From positions 124,001 to 188,000 of the forward strand of contig NZ_QKZL01000006.1 of NCBI RefSeq assembly GCF_003253995.1: a stretch of 64,000 nt of DNA. The letters are read 5' to 3'. A model generated the notes under the pieces. That model made no database searches, was not told the DNA's origin, and saw only the letters and a list, made by a program, of their open reading frames with translations. A program made the translations under genes and the position numbers. Source of the DNA: Palleronia aestuarii (GTDB lineage: Bacteria > Pseudomonadota > Alphaproteobacteria > Rhodobacterales > Rhodobacteraceae). This document shows, in pieces, positions 26,151-35,810 of this stretch (position 1 is its first letter; every line of letters starts with the position of its first letter).

Positions 26151-27828
26151 CGGCGACCCTGAGCGGATCGGCGCCCTCCTCCGCCAAGACCTCGTCGAGA
26201 CCGACGTCGAGCTTCTTGCGGATCCGGTCGGGCTTCACCTCGTCGTTCTGGTCGTTCTCCACGAAGCTCAGGGCCCGCATCCACTGGAACCGCGCCTCGA
26301 GTTCGCGGCCGACGGCCCAGTAGACATCGCCCAGATGGTCGTTGACGACCGGATCGACCGGCATCAGCTCCACGGCCCTCTCCATCGGATCCACCGCCTC
26401 GTCGTAGCGGCCGAGCCGGTAGAGCACCCAGCCGAGACTATCGATGATGTAGCCGGATTCGGGCTCCGCGGCGGCGGCGCGCTCGATCATGTCGAGCGCC
26501 TCGTCGAGATTCTCCTGCCGCTCCACGAGCGAGTAGCCGAGATAGTTCAGGACCTGTGGCTGTTCGGGATTTATCTCGAGAGCTTTCCTGAAATCCGCTT
26601 CCGCCGCGTTCCAGTCGCCCAACCGCTCTTCGGTCACGGCGCGGGAGAAAAACGGCAGCCAGACCTCGCCGTCTTCGCTAGACAGCTCGATGGCGGCATC
26701 GTATGCGCGCCGCGCTTCGTCGAAGCGCTCGAGTTGACGCAGGGTATCGCCAAGCGCCATGCGGATCGCCGCGGAATCAGGCCGCTGACGGGCAAGCTGA
26801 CGCATCACCTCGATCGCGGCATCGTCGCGTCCCGCTTCGCGCATCACCTGCGCCCGACCGAGCTCGGCCGCCTCGAAGGCGGGACTGTCGTCGGGAATTG
26901 CACCGAACGCCTCGATGGCGAGATCGTGCTGCCCGAGATTCTCGAGAAGCTGCGCCGACATCAACGTCGCCTCGATGAGGTCGGGGCGCAGATATTCGGC
27001 CAGCCGCGTATAGACCAGCGTATATTCGGGCCCGGTCTCCGAGATGAGGACGCTCGCGATGTCGTGGAACGCCTCCGCGATGCCGTCCCGCGCCGTCGGC
27101 GTGATATCGAACTCGATCGCCTCCTCCGCCTCCAGCCGGTTGCGGATATCCATGAGAGGGGGGTCGAGCTCGTCTCCGAAACCGCTTTCGAGCATCGCCA
27201 TGGCCTCGTCGAAGCGGCCGAGCTGGCTGAGTATTTCGACCTGCGCGAGGACCCCGCGACGTGCGAGACGCAGGGAGGACGCATCGGAAAGCGTCGTCTC
27301 CGCCTCCTCGAACCGGCCGATGGAGGCCAGCGCGAGAGCCTTGTGATAGATGCCGAACAGCGCCACGCCCTGCTCTTTCGCGACAGCGTCGAACGCCTCG
27401 ATCGCGGCGTCATCCTGGCCGTCGCCCAGAAGGGCCCAGGCCCGGACGAGCCCGTCGAAAAGCGGCCCCACGCTCATCCCCGCATCGAGGTCCTCGAGAA
27501 GCGGAGCCCACCTGTCGTCTTTTGCTTGCGAGGCGATGAGCACGAGGCTCGCGATCTGGCTTTGCCCCCCGGTCTCGATTGCACGGCGGGCAACGGCCTC
27601 GGCCCGGTCGACCTGCCCTAGGGAGACATACGAGCCCGCGAGCGCGTCGAGGAGCCCGAGGTTCTGGCCGTCCTCGCGGATCGCCTCGCCGAGATAGCGC
27701 GCGGCTTCGGCGAAATCCCCGGAGATCTGCGCGTGACGCCCGGCCAGATAAGGGCCGGAATTGGTCTGCGCCGTCGCCGGGACAGAGGTCAGGCCGAGAA
27801 GGGCCGCGAGGAGGACGGGACGGAGCAT
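26140..27828 (-). CDS. Tetratricopeptide repeat protein
   Basis: A 562-residue exported protein: signal peptide about 1-20 (ending ATAQ) followed by many TPR units. Recognisable helical pairs include EAARYLGEAIREDGQNLGLL near the N terminus and, near the C terminus, ADFRKALEINPEQPQVLNYLG and MERAVELMPVDPVVNDHLGD. Periplasmic or outer-membrane scaffold is likely; the partner is unknown. ATG 27828 is preferred to ATG 27834, which would sit directly against the AAGGA site. Overlaps ispE by 11 nt. Confidence 0.85.
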   Translation of the reverse strand: MLRPVLLAALLGLTSVPATAQTNSGPYLAGRHAQISGDFAEAARYLGEAIREDGQNLGLLDALAGSYVSLGQVDRAEAVARRAIETGGQSQIASLVLIASQAKDDRWAPLLEDLDAGMSVGPLFDGLVRAWALLGDGQDDAAIEAFDAVAKEQGVALFGIYHKALALASIGRFEEAETTLSDASSLRLARRGVLAQVEILSQLGRFDEAMAMLESGFGDELDPPLMDIRNRLEAEEAIEFDITPTARDGIAEAFHDIASVLISETGPEYTLVYTRLAEYLRPDLIEATLMSAQLLENLGQHDLAIEAFGAIPDDSPAFEAAELGRAQVMREAGRDDAAIEVMRQLARQRPDSAAIRMALGDTLRQLERFDEARRAYDAAIELSSEDGEVWLPFFSRAVTEERLGDWNAAEADFRKALEINPEQPQVLNYLGYSLVERQENLDEALDMIERAAAAEPESGYIIDSLGWVLYRLGRYDEAVDPMERAVELMPVDPVVNDHLGDVYWAVGRELEARFQWMRALSFVENDQNDEVKPDRIRKKLDVGLDEVLAEEGADPLRVADDG

Positions 27829-27916
27829 GATCATTCCTTCCGGGCACGTTGCCCCTGAGATAGGCCGCGTCGCCGCGCCTGACAATCGGCGCGGCTTCCG
27901 CTCGGCGACGTCCCGT

Positions 27917-29566
27917 TCACATGTTCGGGTAGTTCGGCCCGTCTCCACCCTGCGGCACGGTCCAGACGATGTTCTGGCCGGGATCCTTGATGTCGCATGT
28001 CTTGCAATGCACGCAATTCTGGAAATTTATCACGAATTTCGGATCCTGGCCGTCCTCGGTGACGAATTCGTAAACGCCCGCCGGACAGTAGCGCTGCGAC
28101 AGTCCGGCATATTTCGGCAGGTTCACCTCGACGGGGCGCTTCGCGTCCTTCAGCCGCAGATGCGCCGGCTGGCTCTCCTCGTGGTTCGTCCCTGAAAAGC
28201 TCACATTCGTGAGCCGGTCGAAACTGAGCGTCCCGTCCGGTTTGGGATAGGCAATCTCCTTGTGACGGCTCGCCTCCTCCGTCGCTTCGGCATCGGTCTT
28301 GCCATGCTTGAGCGTGCCGAGAACGGAGAATCCCGCCGTGTTGCACCACATGTCGAAGCCCCCGAGCGCGAGGGAGGCTGTCAGGCCGTAACGCGACCAG
28401 ATCGGCTTCACGTTCCGCACGCGCTTGAGGTCCTGTCCGATCGCGCCCGTCCGCACTTCCGCGTCGTATTCCGAGAGCGTGTCGCCCGCGCGACCGGCTT
28501 CGATCGCCGCGTGGGCGGCCTCCGCCGCGGCCTTCCCGGAGAGCATGGCGTTATGATTGCCCTTGATCCTCGGGACGTTGACCATTCCCGCGGCGCAGCC
28601 GAGTAGCGCGCCGCCCGGGAACGCGGCCTTCGGCAGAGACTGGAAGCCGCCCTCCGAGATCGCCCGCGCGCCATAGGCCACGCGCTTGCCGCCCTTCAGG
28701 AGGTCGGCGACATAGGGGTGATGCTTGAACTGCTGGAAGGCGAGGTAGGGGTTCACGTACGGATTGGCGTAGCCGAGATGGACGACGAAACCCACGTAGA
28801 CCTGGTTGTTGTCGAGATGGTAGATGAACGATCCGCCGCCGGCGGATGAGCCGAGCGGCCAGCCCATCGTGTGGGTGACCGTTCCCTCCGCATGCTTTTC
28901 CGGGTCGATCTCCCAGATCTCCTTCATGCCGAGACCGTATTTCTGGACGTCGCTTTCGGCCGCGAGGTCGAACCCCTCGATCACCTGCTTCGACAACGAT
29001 CCGCGCACGCCTTCGCCAAGGAAGACGTACTTGCCGTGCAACTCCATCCCGGGCTCGTAGCTCGGCCCCGGCGTGCCGTCCGCGTTCCGGCCGAACTCGC
29101 CCGCGACGACGCCTTTCACCGAGCCGTCTTCGCGATAGACGAGTTCGGAGCAGGACATGCCGGGGAAAATCTCCACGCCCAGGGCTTCGGCCTGCTCCGC
29201 CAGCCACCGGCAGACATTGCCCATCGAGACGATGTAATTGCCGTGGTTGTTCATCAGGGGCGGCATGACGGCGTTGGGGATCCGCATCTTTCCCGATTCG
29301 CCGAGAAAGAAGAAGTTGTCCTTCTTCACGGCCACGCTGACCGGTGCGCCCTGCTCCTTCCAGTCCGGCAGGAGCGCATCGAGACCTACAGGGTCGAGGA
29401 CCGCGCCCGAAAGAATGTGGGCGCCGACCTCCGATCCCTTCTCGAGCACGACGACCTCCCGGGAGGGGTCGAGCTGCTTCAGGCGTATGGCGGCCGAGAG
29501 ACCCGCCGGTCCGGCCCCGACGATGACCACGTCATACTCCATGGCTTCGCGTTCTGAATCGGACAT
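27917..29566 (-). CDS. etfD: Electron transfer flavoprotein-ubiquinone oxidoreductase
   Basis: A 549-residue membrane-associated FAD/4Fe-4S enzyme that moves electrons from reduced ETF to ubiquinone. FAD motif DVVIVGAGPAGLSAAIRL near residue 11, the ubiquinone-binding GGFQSLPKAAFPGG stretch, and four C-terminal cysteines for the cluster (RYCPAGVYEF then NCVHCKTCDIKDP). MSDSERE is chosen as start because GGGAG precedes it. etfBA lie 30 kb away in the window. The Mcd and other acyl-CoA dehydrogenases are expected electron donors. Confidence 0.95.
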   Translation of the reverse strand: MSDSEREAMEYDVVIVGAGPAGLSAAIRLKQLDPSREVVVLEKGSEVGAHILSGAVLDPVGLDALLPDWKEQGAPVSVAVKKDNFFFLGESGKMRIPNAVMPPLMNNHGNYIVSMGNVCRWLAEQAEALGVEIFPGMSCSELVYREDGSVKGVVAGEFGRNADGTPGPSYEPGMELHGKYVFLGEGVRGSLSKQVIEGFDLAAESDVQKYGLGMKEIWEIDPEKHAEGTVTHTMGWPLGSSAGGGSFIYHLDNNQVYVGFVVHLGYANPYVNPYLAFQQFKHHPYVADLLKGGKRVAYGARAISEGGFQSLPKAAFPGGALLGCAAGMVNVPRIKGNHNAMLSGKAAAEAAHAAIEAGRAGDTLSEYDAEVRTGAIGQDLKRVRNVKPIWSRYGLTASLALGGFDMWCNTAGFSVLGTLKHGKTDAEATEEASRHKEIAYPKPDGTLSFDRLTNVSFSGTNHEESQPAHLRLKDAKRPVEVNLPKYAGLSQRYCPAGVYEFVTEDGQDPKFVINFQNCVHCKTCDIKDPGQNIVWTVPQGGDGPNYPNM

Positions 29567-29794
29567 CTCTCTCCCTTCACATGACGACCCGCGGTCGTTA
29601 TCTGTTATGCAGCTAGTGGTTTCGGCGTCAAATGCGACGCCGCGGATGTTTTGCCCGCCTCCGGGCATCGTCCGCACCTTTCGCAACCATCCGGCCTTTT
29701 CCCCGCGGAAAGGTCGCGATATGTGTATTCTCTCGTCGCTCGACCGTGAGCGATCGGACGATGCACCTGACCTCTATCAGTGTTGGACGGGACG

Positions 29795-30265
29795 ATGGAA
29801 AAGATAGCGCTGACCCGCGCGGGGCATACCGCGCTCAACGCCGAGTTGAAGCAACTGAAGTCCGAGGACCGCCCCGCAATCATCCGGGCGATTTCGGAAG
29901 CGCGCGAACACGGCGATCTGAGCGAGAACGCGGAATACCACTCGGCCAAGGAGAAGCAGTCCTTCATCGAGGGGCGCATCAAGGAGATCGAGGGCATCCT
30001 GAGCCTCGCCGACGTGATCGATACGTCCAAGCTGTCCGGTCCGATCAAGTTCGGCGCGCGGGTCACGCTCGTCGACGAGGAGACGGAGGCGGAGAAGACG
30101 TACCAGATCGTCGGCGAGCCGGAAGCAAATCTCGAAGCGGGCAGACTGAACATCAAGTCGCCCCTGGCCCGCGCCCTGATCGGCAAGGACGAGGGCGACA
30201 GCGTGGAGGTCCGCACGCCCGGCGGCGAGAAATCCTACGAGGTCGTGAGCGTCGTCTATTCCTAG
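29795..30265 (+). CDS. greA: Transcription elongation factor GreA
   Basis: A 156-residue factor that rescues backtracked RNA polymerase by stimulating transcript cleavage. The N-terminal coiled coil carries the acidic tip [13 protein letters not shown] (about residues 41-53), and the C-terminal FKBP-like domain contains [10 protein letters not shown] and [17 protein letters not shown] 29795 gives the standard length; GTG 29780 is possible but unneeded. Divergent from etfD with a 228-bp gap in which I see no gene. Confidence 0.96.
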   Translation: MEKIALTRAGHTALNAELKQLKSEDRPAIIRAISEAREHGDLSENAEYHSAKEKQSFIEGRIKEIEGILSLADVIDTSKLSGPIKFGARVTLVDEETEAEKTYQIVGEPEANLEAGRLNIKSPLARALIGKDEGDSVEVRTPGGEKSYEVVSVVYS

Positions 30266-30352
30266 ACCCCTCCGATCGGAAAGGGCAGCAATGTCCGAAT
30301 GCATCACAGACGCCGCTCGCCTTCCGGGGCATCTCGGCTGGGGGGCGGGAAC

Positions 30353-31360
30353 GTGAAGTTCTATGAGATCATCGCCCTTGCCGCCGGCGTACTCTGGTTC
30401 GTCTTCTGGTCCATCCGGCTCTTCACCGCGGAAGGCATCAACGACCTCGACGCGCTCTTGACGCTCACGATCGTCGTTCTGCCCCTGGGATTCGCATGGC
30501 TCGCGATCGGCGTGTTCCAGGTGCGCCGGGCGCTTCTCGACGCGCAGGAGGACCGCCTGGCCCAGGCGGAAGCGCTCGAACAGATCGAGGCGGCGCTCGC
30601 GCGGGAGCTGAGGCGGCCGGATCCGGAGGATGGAGCCGGTGGCTCCGACGGATCCGGTATTCGCGACGCGCTCGATCACCTGATCGATTTGCAGACCCGG
30701 GGTGAGGCGCGGCTGTCCGGAAAGATCGCCGAGTTGGGCGAACGCCTGCGTCACGTCGAAAGCGGGGGCGGGGGTTCGCCAAAGGCAGCGGCGCCACCGC
30801 CGTCGACTGCAGCGCCGAAACCCGTCGGCACGGTTCCACCCGAGGACGAGGAGGTCTCCGAGCCGTTGACCGAGTCTTTCGAGGCCGACGAGCTCAGCCT
30901 GGAGGATTTCATCCTCGCCATGCAGTTTCCCACGGATGCGGACGATGATGCCGGATTCCGGGCCCTGCGGCGGGCCTTGAAGGATCGTCGTGCCGCGCAG
31001 ATCGTGACCTCGGCACAGGATATCCTGACATTGCTGAGCCAGAACGGAATCTACATGGACGATTTCCATCCGCTCGCCGCGCCGCCACGGACCTGGCGGC
31101 TTTTCGCGGGCGGAGAGCGCGGCCATGCCGTCGCGGCTCTGGGCGGGATTCGAGATCGCGAGGCGCTTGCGAAGGTCTCCGCCCGGATGCGGGAGGACAC
31201 GATCTTCCGCGATGCCGCGCAGCACTTCCTGCGCCATTTCGACACCGCCCTGGCAGAACTGGAGCCCGTGGCGAGCGACGCGGAGATCGCCGCGCTGGCG
31301 GAGACGCGCAGTGCGCGGGCGTTCATGCTGGTGGGCCGGGTCGCCAAGCTCTTCGGCTGA
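30353..31360 (+). CDS. Uncharacterised membrane protein with coiled coil
   Basis: A 335-residue protein I cannot assign to a family. From GTG 30353 it has two hydrophobic helices (about 5-24 and 36-55), a charged coiled-coil stretch (about 57-88), a Gly/Pro/Ala and acidic linker (about 135-185), and a C-terminal helical region (about 190-335) with LSQNGIYMDDFHPLAAPP and ILTLL-like helices. The G-rich sequence before GTG 30353 and its N-terminal helix favour this start over ATG 30299. Follows greA by 87 bp. Confidence 0.75.
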   Translation: MKFYEIIALAAGVLWFVFWSIRLFTAEGINDLDALLTLTIVVLPLGFAWLAIGVFQVRRALLDAQEDRLAQAEALEQIEAALARELRRPDPEDGAGGSDGSGIRDALDHLIDLQTRGEARLSGKIAELGERLRHVESGGGGSPKAAAPPPSTAAPKPVGTVPPEDEEVSEPLTESFEADELSLEDFILAMQFPTDADDDAGFRALRRALKDRRAAQIVTSAQDILTLLSQNGIYMDDFHPLAAPPRTWRLFAGGERGHAVAALGGIRDREALAKVSARMREDTIFRDAAQHFLRHFDTALAELEPVASDAEIAALAETRSARAFMLVGRVAKLFG

Positions 31361-31449
31361 CGCAGCCCTTTACCGCTCTCAACTGCCTGACATCAGGACT
31401 TGGTTGAGGGTGCCTTGCTCCGGACGGGCCGCCCCATAGCGGGGTCCCT

Positions 31450-34032
31450 TCAGAACCGATCTAGCAGGCGGCGGAGGTATTCGCGTTCCTCCTCCGGGCG
31501 GAGCTGGTCGCCCGAGCGCCGCCGGATTTCGTCGAGCAACTCCTCCGCCCGGCGATAGACGTCGTCCTGACCGAGAAGCTGCTCGTCGGAGCCGATACGG
31601 CCATTGCTTGCGGGCTCGCGGCCGAGCGGGTCGCGTTGCTGGCCCTGCGTATCGCCATCGGTGCTCGCTTGGCCTTGGCCGTCTTGCTGCTGCTCTTGCG
31701 CCAGCGCCTCGCCGAGATTGCGGATACCTTCCCGCAGCGCTTCCATCGCCTCGGATTGCCGGTCGAGCGCGCCGGCGTAGTCGCGCTCGCGTAGGGCGTC
31801 CTCCGCCCCGTCCATGGCGCGACCCGCACGGTCGAGGGCGTCGCGTGCCGCATCACCGGCCTCGCTGCCAGCGCCCGGCAGATTGCCGCGCTGACGTTCG
31901 AGCTCGTTTCGCAACGCCTGCTGCCGATCGGCGAGCGATTGACCCTGACCCTGCTCACCGCCCTGTCCGGGCTGTTGCCCCTGGCCGGGCTGACCCTGCT
32001 GGCCGGGTTGCTGACCTTGTCCGGGTTGCTGACCCTGCTGGCCCGGCTGCTGTCCTTGTTGTCCGGGTTGCCGCCCCTCTCCGGGCTGGTTCTGACCGAA
32101 CTGCTCTTGGAGGTCCTGAAAGGCATCGTCGCTCAGGCCTTGCTGATCGCGCAGCGTCTCCTGCAGATCCTGCATGGATTGCTGCCCGGGGCTCTGCTGA
32201 CCCTGGCCGGACTGACCTTGCGTGACCTGCATGTTCTCCATCATGCGATTGAGCTGGTCGAGAAGCTCCTGCGCCTCGGCCATGCGGCCCTGCTCCATCA
32301 GCTCCTGGATGCGGTCCATCATCTCCTGGAGCTGGTCGCCGGTGATCTCCTGCATCTCGCCCTGGGCCTGCTGCTGTTCCTGGCCCTGCGACTGCTCGGC
32401 GAGCTGGCGCATGTAATCGTCCATCGCCTCGCGCAGCTCCTGCATGAGCTCCGCGATCTCCGCGTCATCGGCGCCGTTCTCCATGGCCTCGCTCAAACGC
32501 TCCTGCGCGCGGCGCAGGCGCTCGAGCGCATCGGAAAGGTCGCCGTATTCGAGTTCGTTGGCGATGTCCCAGAGTGCCGCCGCGATCTCTTCCTGCCGCT
32601 CCAGATCCAGCGGCGTGTCGGCGATGCCGGCCTCGAGCCGACGGATCGCGACGCGGAGACGCAGGAACAGGCTTTGCGAAGGGAAGGCGTCCTCGGGGTG
32701 AAAGCTCACCGCACGCAGCACCTGCGAGACACGGCGGGCGTTCTCCCGCGTCCAGAGCAGATCACGGCGCTGTTCGATGATCGCCTGTGCCATCGGATCG
32801 AAAAATCGCAGCCCGTGAAGCGGTGTCGAGATCGGCTCCGAGGCGCCGGTCTGACCCATCGCGTCCACCACCTCGTAGCGGAGCGTCACCGGGAGGTTGG
32901 CCCAGGGGTGCTCGCTGAAATTGTCGACGAGGGTTCCTGTGAAGTCGGAGCGGTCGCCGCTGATCGGAAGCGGCAGGTCGACGACGATCGGATCGCGCGG
33001 ATCGGGATCCGGGGCGAGACCGTAGCGGCGCTCGATCGCATCCGTGTCGAGCGTGATGGTCACCCGCCCGCCGGTCACGCCGAAATCATCGGAAGCTTGG
33101 AAAGGCTGTCGGAACTCCCCGCCCTCGGCGCGTTCCGCAGGCTCGGTCACGGTGATCGCCGGCGGCGCGTCCGGGGCCATCGCGATGTCCCATGAGCGCC
33201 CGCCACGCCCCTCGACCTCGATGCGGCCGGGCTGCGTGATCTCGAAGCTCTGAACCGGGCCCGACGCGGCCTCCGGATCGCCGGCACGGGCGGAAACCGT
33301 TTCCATCACGTGGAGGGAATCGACCTCGCCGTAAAGGCGCAGCGTGACGGAACTGCCTTCAGGGACCTCCACGCTTTCGCCGAGATCGGCCAGATAAAGG
33401 CTCGGCAGTCCGGTATAGGCCGGCGGTTCGATCCACCCTTCCCAGGAGGGGCCCGCAGCGGCGGCCTGACCACCGCCGCCAGGCGCCATCTCCGCGATAC
33501 TGCCGACGCGCAGGATCGACCCGAAGAGAAGGGCGATCGCAAGCGCCAGAAGCGCCGCGTAGCGCAGCGCATAGGGATCCCGGTCCGACACCCTGAGATC
33601 GGGCCGCACTGCGCGGGCAGACCGAACGCGCTCCGCCATCCTCAGCACATGCGCCTCCCAGACGGCGCGGGAGGCACTGTCGGCGCCGCCGATCGCCTGA
33701 CTGTCGGAGATCGCCGTGATGGGCCGACCGGGCAGGGTCCGGTCAAGCCGGTCGAGCGCCTCGGCTTCCGTCGGTAGGGAGAAGCGTCGCACGCCCCAGG
33801 ATGCCGCCCAGATCACGTTTGCCACGATGGCGACACCGAGCATCCAGACGACTTCGAGGGGGAGGGTGTCCTGCACGCCGAGCATCAGGAGCGCCGCGGC
33901 GAGGATCAGGAGCGTCCAGAGCGGCCAGAAGGTTCGTGCCACGCGCTCGGCGACCAGTCCCAGGCGGGTCATCGCGAGGGGACGTCGCAAGCCGCGGCGG
34001 GCCGCTTCGGGAAGGGTGGGCTCTGCGGTCAT
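31450..34032 (-). CDS. TIGR02302 (DUF4175) family membrane protein
   Basis: An 860-residue protein. Three hydrophobic helices lie in the first 200 residues (about 36-52, 56-78 and 155-175), then a large beta-rich periplasmic region, a helical region rich in acidic residues, and a Gln/Gly/Pro tract coded by about 31935-32095 (repeated GQQPGQ units) before a final charged helical domain. Layout matches TIGR02302 family proteins of alphaproteobacteria, function unknown. Follows lysA by 50 bp on the same strand, a conserved pairing in Rhodobacterales. Confidence 0.85.
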   Translation of the reverse strand: MTAEPTLPEAARRGLRRPLAMTRLGLVAERVARTFWPLWTLLILAAALLMLGVQDTLPLEVVWMLGVAIVANVIWAASWGVRRFSLPTEAEALDRLDRTLPGRPITAISDSQAIGGADSASRAVWEAHVLRMAERVRSARAVRPDLRVSDRDPYALRYAALLALAIALLFGSILRVGSIAEMAPGGGGQAAAAGPSWEGWIEPPAYTGLPSLYLADLGESVEVPEGSSVTLRLYGEVDSLHVMETVSARAGDPEAASGPVQSFEITQPGRIEVEGRGGRSWDIAMAPDAPPAITVTEPAERAEGGEFRQPFQASDDFGVTGGRVTITLDTDAIERRYGLAPDPDPRDPIVVDLPLPISGDRSDFTGTLVDNFSEHPWANLPVTLRYEVVDAMGQTGASEPISTPLHGLRFFDPMAQAIIEQRRDLLWTRENARRVSQVLRAVSFHPEDAFPSQSLFLRLRVAIRRLEAGIADTPLDLERQEEIAAALWDIANELEYGDLSDALERLRRAQERLSEAMENGADDAEIAELMQELREAMDDYMRQLAEQSQGQEQQQAQGEMQEITGDQLQEMMDRIQELMEQGRMAEAQELLDQLNRMMENMQVTQGQSGQGQQSPGQQSMQDLQETLRDQQGLSDDAFQDLQEQFGQNQPGEGRQPGQQGQQPGQQGQQPGQGQQPGQQGQPGQGQQPGQGGEQGQGQSLADRQQALRNELERQRGNLPGAGSEAGDAARDALDRAGRAMDGAEDALRERDYAGALDRQSEAMEALREGIRNLGEALAQEQQQDGQGQASTDGDTQGQQRDPLGREPASNGRIGSDEQLLGQDDVYRRAEELLDEIRRRSGDQLRPEEEREYLRRLLDRF

Positions 34033-34082
34033 GGACCTCCGGGCCGGGCCCGAGTATCAGGCCCGATGCGGAGGATGCCGCG

Positions 34083-35348
34083 TTAGAGCCACTCGGGAAC
34101 AATATCGCGCGCGATCATCTCGTCAAATGTCGGGCGGCGGCGGATGACGGCAAATTGATCTCCGCTCACCAGCACCTCGGGGACCAGGGGCCGCGAATTG
34201 TACTCGGAGGACATCACGGCGGCATAGGCACCGGCGGAGCGGAACGCCACCAGGTCGTCCGGGCGGAGCGGCGGGACCGGGCGGGCCTTGGCGAAGGTGT
34301 CACCCGATTCGCAAACCGGTCCGACGATGTCGTGCGGCTCGGCTTCCGTGCCGGGCGCCGGCTCCTCGATCGGGACGAGGTCGTGATGCGCGCCGTACAT
34401 CGCCGGTCGGATCAGATCGTTCATCGCCGCGTCGAGGATCACGAAGTCGCGGTCGTAGCCCTTTTTGAGATAGAGGACGGAGGCCACCAGGATGCCCGCA
34501 TTGCCGGAGATGAGACGCCCTGGTTCGATCTCGATCTCGCAGCCGAGATCGCCCACGGTACGGCGGATCAACTCGCCGTATTCGGCGGGCTGGGGTGGTA
34601 TGTCGTTGCCGCGCGAATAGGGAATGCCGAGACCGCCGCCCAGATCGAGGCGCGAGATCTCGTGGCCATCATCACGCAGCGTCCGGGTCAGCTCCGCGAT
34701 CTTGCCGTAGGCGGCTTCGAACGGGGCAAGGGCGGTGAGCTGGCTGCCGATATGGACGTCGATCCCCACGACGCGCAGTCCCTCGCACGAAGCGGCATGG
34801 GCATAGACCTCGCGCGCCCGATCGATCGGGATGCCGAACTTGTCCTGCTTGCGGCCCGTGGCGATCTTCTCGTGCGTCGCGGCGTCGACATCGGGGTTCA
34901 CCCGGATCGCAATCGGCGCCACGGTGCCGAGCTCGGTCGCGACGCGGTTCAGCAGGTCGATCTCCGGCTCCGACTCGACGTTGAACTGGCGGATCCCGTG
35001 TTCGAGCGCATGGCGCATCTCCTCGCGGGTTTTGCCGACGCCGGAAAAGACGATGCGGTCACCCGGAATTCCGGCCGCACGGGCCCGCGCGTATTCACCG
35101 CCCGAGACCACATCCATGCCCGCACCGAGATCCCCGAGCAGCTTCAGCACCGCGACGTTCGACAATGACTTCATCGCGAAGCAGACGAGATGGTCCATCC
35201 CCGCGAGCGCCGCGTCGAACAGTTTGAAGTGTCGCGTGAGCGTGGCGGTGGAATAGCAGTAGAACGGCGTCCCGACTTCCGCCGCGATCCGGGCGATCGG
35301 CACATCCTCGGCATGGAGTTGCCCGTCGCGGTAGAGGAAGTGATCCAT
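34083..35348 (-). CDS. lysA: Diaminopimelate decarboxylase
   Basis: A 421-residue PLP enzyme that makes L-lysine from meso-diaminopimelate. PLP-Lys is in HLVCFAMKSLSN; other hallmarks are VDVHIGSQ-like VGIDVHIGSQL, LDLGGGLGIPY, EPGRLISGNAG and VCESGDTFA (active-site Cys). ATG 35348 (MDHFLYRDG) matches the family N terminus; ATG 35387 in frame would add 13 residues. Followed by TIGR02302. Confidence 0.95.
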   Translation of the reverse strand: MDHFLYRDGQLHAEDVPIARIAAEVGTPFYCYSTATLTRHFKLFDAALAGMDHLVCFAMKSLSNVAVLKLLGDLGAGMDVVSGGEYARARAAGIPGDRIVFSGVGKTREEMRHALEHGIRQFNVESEPEIDLLNRVATELGTVAPIAIRVNPDVDAATHEKIATGRKQDKFGIPIDRAREVYAHAASCEGLRVVGIDVHIGSQLTALAPFEAAYGKIAELTRTLRDDGHEISRLDLGGGLGIPYSRGNDIPPQPAEYGELIRRTVGDLGCEIEIEPGRLISGNAGILVASVLYLKKGYDRDFVILDAAMNDLIRPAMYGAHHDLVPIEEPAPGTEAEPHDIVGPVCESGDTFAKARPVPPLRPDDLVAFRSAGAYAAVMSSEYNSRPLVPEVLVSGDQFAVIRRRPTFDEMIARDIVPEWL

Positions 35349-35402
35349 GGTCTCGTCCGTCGCCCGCACCAAGACGTCCCGTGACATGGACGTTCCGGAT
35401 CG

Positions 35403-35431
35403 GAAAAGAAAAGGGGGAAAGCGAAACCCCC
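35403..35431 (-). terminator. Rho-independent terminator of rpsU
   Basis: On the minus strand, GGGGG (35431-35427), a 9-nt loop, CCCCC (35417-35413) and then TTTTCTTTT. It lies 48 bp after the rpsU stop and 55 bp before the lysA start, so it separates the two transcripts. Confidence 0.75.
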
Positions 35432-35478
35432 GAACGGAAGGGTCCGGGGGTCCAAGGCGTCTCAGGCGGGCGGAGGTC

Positions 35479-35685
35479 TTAGAGGAGACCTTCGCGCTGG
35501 GCCTTCTTCCGGGCGAGCTTGCGCTGCCGGCGGATGGCCTCGGCCTTCTCGCGCGCCTTCTTCTCGGAGGGCTTCTCGAAATGCTGCTTGAGCTTCATCT
35601 CGCGAAAGACACCCTCACGCTGCAGCTTCTTCTTCAGGGCACGAAGCGCCTGATCGACATTGTTGTCGCGAACGCTGACCTGCAT
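35479..35685 (-). CDS. rpsU: 30S ribosomal protein S21
   Basis: A 68-residue basic protein: [20 protein letters not shown] at the N terminus and an Arg/Lys-rich helical tail ([17 protein letters not shown]). S21 helps position the mRNA ribosome-binding region on the small subunit. AAAGGTGG-like sequence precedes ATG 35685. Divergent from a COQ9-family gene, the arrangement after which that family was named. Confidence 0.96.
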   Translation of the reverse strand: MQVSVRDNNVDQALRALKKKLQREGVFREMKLKQHFEKPSEKKAREKAEAIRRQRKLARKKAQREGLL

Positions 35686-35810
35686 GTGGTTTTCACCACC
35701 TTTCTAAGTTGGAGTTTCGGATTTGCAGGAAGTGGTCATCTAGCAGCCCGGGCCTAGCTTGTCCACCGATCAGTGCGGTCCCGCGGGCCCGCGACGCGAT
35801 GGAGGGTTTT

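Noticed and set aside
31939-33195. 418-codon, leucine-rich plus-strand frame opposite the TIGR02302 gene
   Set aside because: Its Leu-rich start is the antisense of the Gln/Gly/Pro repeats, not a real membrane protein.
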